Assembly (NCBI GenBank): GCA_937990185.1
Contig: CALKBI010000024.1
Span: 96,956-160,955 of the forward strand
Origin: an uncultured Neomegalonema sp.
GTDB lineage: Bacteria; Pseudomonadota; Alphaproteobacteria; Rhodobacterales; Rhodobacteraceae
Length of the DNA: 64,000 bases
Reading direction: 5' to 3'
Positions within the stretch are counted from its first letter, which is position 1. The number at the start of each line of letters is the position of its first letter. Of the stretch, positions 62,247-64,000 are shown piece by piece. The position numbers and the translations under genes are program-made. The notes beneath the pieces were generated by a model that saw only the letters and a program-made list of their open reading frames with translations, was not told where the DNA came from and ran no database searches.

Positions 62247-63443
62247 CTATACTGCTGTGTTCGTAAGCGTATAGCGAACAGGAAGTTGTATCGGGCTGGT
62301 GTTTCCACTATCTGGCAACCACTTTGCTCCATTGTCCAATTCAATATGTTGGAAAGTCTTTGCAAGCGCTCGCAGGGCACATGCTATGTCCGTTCTTGCA
62401 ATCAGATGTCCGATACAATGATGCGCGCCGCCACCGAAACCGAAATGTTTTTTACGGCGGATAGTAATATCGAAATTGTCTGTCTCGCTAATATCAGGAT
62501 CACGGGCCGATGCATGAACCAGTAGGTGAAGCGTCGTGCCTTGGGTGATGGCGACATCACCATACCTGAAGCTTTCAACGGCTTCCCGCGTTACCCAAGT
62601 CGTTGTTGGTCTTGCGCGGATCATTTCTTCCACGGCGCGATCTGCCAGTGATAAGTCATTTCGCAGCGCTGCCCATTGGCTTGGATTGTCAATGAACAGT
62701 GATAAGCCAAGGCCCAGCTGTGAGCGGGTCGTGTCAACGCCGCCAAAGATCGAGATCACAATCATATCGAGCAAGTCGATTTCTTCCAAGCCAGACCCTT
62801 CGAAACGTCTAACCAACCCGGCGATATAGCTGGTTTGGTCAGCGCCGCTGCGCGCCCTTGCGACGAGTTTACGGGACAGATCTGTGAGGCGCTCACAGGC
62901 TGCGTTTACCGTCGCCTCATGCTGTTTACATTCCACTCCCATTGCCAACCCAAGATCAGAAGCATCGTGCGATATTGTTCGCCACTCACTGATGTCGAGG
63001 CCAAGCAGAGCGCAAATGGCTTGGCCCGCGAAGGGGATTGCGAAATCTTCCATGAACTCCGCACTGTGTTTCTCTGCCAACGTACTGCAAAGATCAGCGG
63101 CTATTCGATCAAATGCCGGAACGAGGCTTTCGACGAAACTTTCTGAGAGGACCGGCACGCATAAATCACGCAATCGGCGATGAGAGACACCTTCGCGACT
63201 GATAACGCTGCGTTTCCAGAATTCTGCGAAAGGGCCGCGTAGCCCGTGCTTATCTGGCCAAGCATGGCTTCCTTGTCGCAATCGCCGGTCCCGTAGCAGT
63301 AATCCTACATCGCGATACCGTAGCACAGCCAAGCCATAAGGGGTCCGCGCGCACCAATTTTGCGCCCTTGCATCCGCAACTTTCGCAGAACGCGTTGAGA
63401 ATGTTGGGTCAGCAAAATCAAGATATGGCAGGTCTTCGTTCAT
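62247..63443 (-). CDS. cytochrome P450
   Basis: A 398-residue bacterial P450. The heme-binding loop is FGFGGGAHHCIGHLIAR with the axial Cys343; the I helix has FGGVDTTRSQLG with the oxygen-activating acid/Thr pair; EEMIRARP holds the ExxR motif. No ferredoxin or reductase gene is adjacent, so electrons must come from a distant partner. The substrate is unknown; soluble P450s of this length often attack terpenoids, fatty acids or aromatic acids. It is divergent from the CoA-ester lyase gene. Confidence 0.93.
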   Translation of the reverse strand: MNEDLPYLDFADPTFSTRSAKVADARAQNWCARTPYGLAVLRYRDVGLLLRDRRLRQGSHAWPDKHGLRGPFAEFWKRSVISREGVSHRRLRDLCVPVLSESFVESLVPAFDRIAADLCSTLAEKHSAEFMEDFAIPFAGQAICALLGLDISEWRTISHDASDLGLAMGVECKQHEATVNAACERLTDLSRKLVARARSGADQTSYIAGLVRRFEGSGLEEIDLLDMIVISIFGGVDTTRSQLGLGLSLFIDNPSQWAALRNDLSLADRAVEEMIRARPTTTWVTREAVESFRYGDVAITQGTTLHLLVHASARDPDISETDNFDITIRRKKHFGFGGGAHHCIGHLIARTDIACALRALAKTFQHIELDNGAKWLPDSGNTSPIQLPVRYTLTNTAV

Positions 63444-63545
63444 AACATTACCCTGTCGGTGACGGTTGAAGACGTCAAGAAGTCGCCATGTGCCTTTCCT
63501 GAACCCTTCAAAACAGGTAAGGGACCGCGAGTCTTATTTAATGAA

Positions 63546-64000
63546 ATGCCGATCATGATCGACCTCAACCGTCCACGTCGCTCTGTTCTCTACATGCCCG
63601 GTTCAAAAGAACGCGCCTTGGAGAAAGCGAAAACCTTACCCGCAGATGCACTGATCCTCGATCTTGAAGATGCCGTGGCCCCTGATGAGAAGGTGAAGGC
63701 GCGGGATTTGGTGTGTAACGCTGTTCATGAAGGCGGATATGGCGCGAGGGAGCTTGTCATCCGTATCAACGGGCTGGATACCGAATGGGGACAGGATGAT
63801 TTGCTTGCGGCAAGCGCTGTTGCGCCTGATGCAATCCTTATCCCCAAAGTAGATTCGGGGGAAATGCTTCTGAGCATTGAAAACGTGATGAATGCGAGTG
63901 GCGCGCCCGCAGAAACTTTGATTTGGGCGATGATGGAAACGCCTCTCGGGATGTTGAATGCGGCTGAGATTGCAGCAGCAACGCCAAGGCTTGGATGCTT
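63546..64000 (+). CDS. HpcH/HpaI (CitE-like) CoA-ester lyase, 5' part
   Basis: The window ends inside this gene; about 151 codons are seen. RPRRSVLYMPGSKERALEKA, LILDLEDAVAPDEKVKARD, LVIRINGLDTEWGQDD and LIPKVDSGEMLL are the TIM-barrel motifs of CitE/malyl-CoA lyase-like enzymes, with the metal-binding Asp in DLEDAV. Such enzymes cleave malyl-CoA, citramalyl-CoA or related esters, or hydrolyse them. The first ATG at 63546 or the in-frame ATG at 63555 could start it; neither has a good ribosome binding site. The 3' end lies outside. Confidence 0.88.
   Translation, partial: MPIMIDLNRPRRSVLYMPGSKERALEKAKTLPADALILDLEDAVAPDEKVKARDLVCNAVHEGGYGARELVIRINGLDTEWGQDDLLAASAVAPDAILIPKVDSGEMLLSIENVMNASGAPAETLIWAMMETPLGMLNAAEIAAATPRLGC

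Noticed and set aside
1..64000. tRNA, rRNA, CRISPR, insertion sequence or prophage signatures
   Set aside because: None seen by eye in the intergenic spaces; a covariance or profile search would be decisive.

Overview
The window comes from an alphaproteobacterium with roughly half G+C, probably a free-living aquatic one. Several things point there: the rpoZ-rel-pyrE-DUF2062-pdxJ-acpS-lepB-rnc-era order; a separate Rieske/cytochrome b/cytochrome c1 operon (petABC); an Entner-Doudoroff gene block (zwf-pgl-pgi-eda); a Zur-type palindrome beside znuA; and a TTAA-N7-TTAA (CtrA-like) motif upstream of lpxC. The family cannot be fixed from sequence alone; Hyphomonadaceae-like or Rhodobacterales-like are guesses. 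I see no rRNA, tRNA, CRISPR array, insertion sequence or phage module. The region reads as a compact chromosome with many stop/start overlaps.

Layout. 1-5 kb: the 3' end of an unknown gene, a YbjN-like protein, then cysS, a small ORF, cimA and a squalene/phytoene-synthase-fold protein resembling the complex I assembly factor NDUFAF6. 5-15 kb (minus strand): a methyltransferase, then a housekeeping superoperon running from rpoZ (ppGpp enzyme Rel, pyrE, pdxJ, acpS) through lepB and rnc to era, with an exported S33-type hydrolase inserted between rnc and era. 15-18 kb: the bc1 operon petABC (minus). 18-26 kb: a giant alpha-2-macroglobulin with an N-terminal PAN/Apple-like segment and an intact thioester motif, overlapping pbpC. 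26-31 kb: zwf-pgl-pgi-eda plus a class II aldolase, with no edd. 31-39 kb: assorted metabolic and transport genes, including an orphan znuA with a Zur-box candidate and a membrane-anchored L7/L12-like domain protein.

39-48 kb is the most island-like part. It holds an ABC ATPase without permease or binding protein, a stand-alone Lrp-type RAM domain, a ThDP decarboxylase of the AruI/IlvB type, glxC-glxB (GXGXG and class II amidotransferase subunits) without the FMN subunit, a DUF1028 Ntn-hydrolase-like protein, a Rieske oxygenase, an Lrp/LysE/cupin group and a glutamate-1-semialdehyde-type aminotransferase. Together these look like a catabolic system for an amine, amino acid or N-methylated compound; the substrate is unknown.

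48-64 kb: envelope functions. These are a TolC-family protein, an OmpA-type lipoprotein ending in pentapeptide repeats, a PlsB-like acyltransferase, a PrxQ-type peroxiredoxin, an AttE/AttFG/AttH export module with an Arg-rich leader ORF, three tandem TlpA-like thioredoxins, and lpxC. A PhnD-like protein, a receiver-only response regulator, a cytochrome P450 and a truncated CitE-type CoA-ester lyase close the window.
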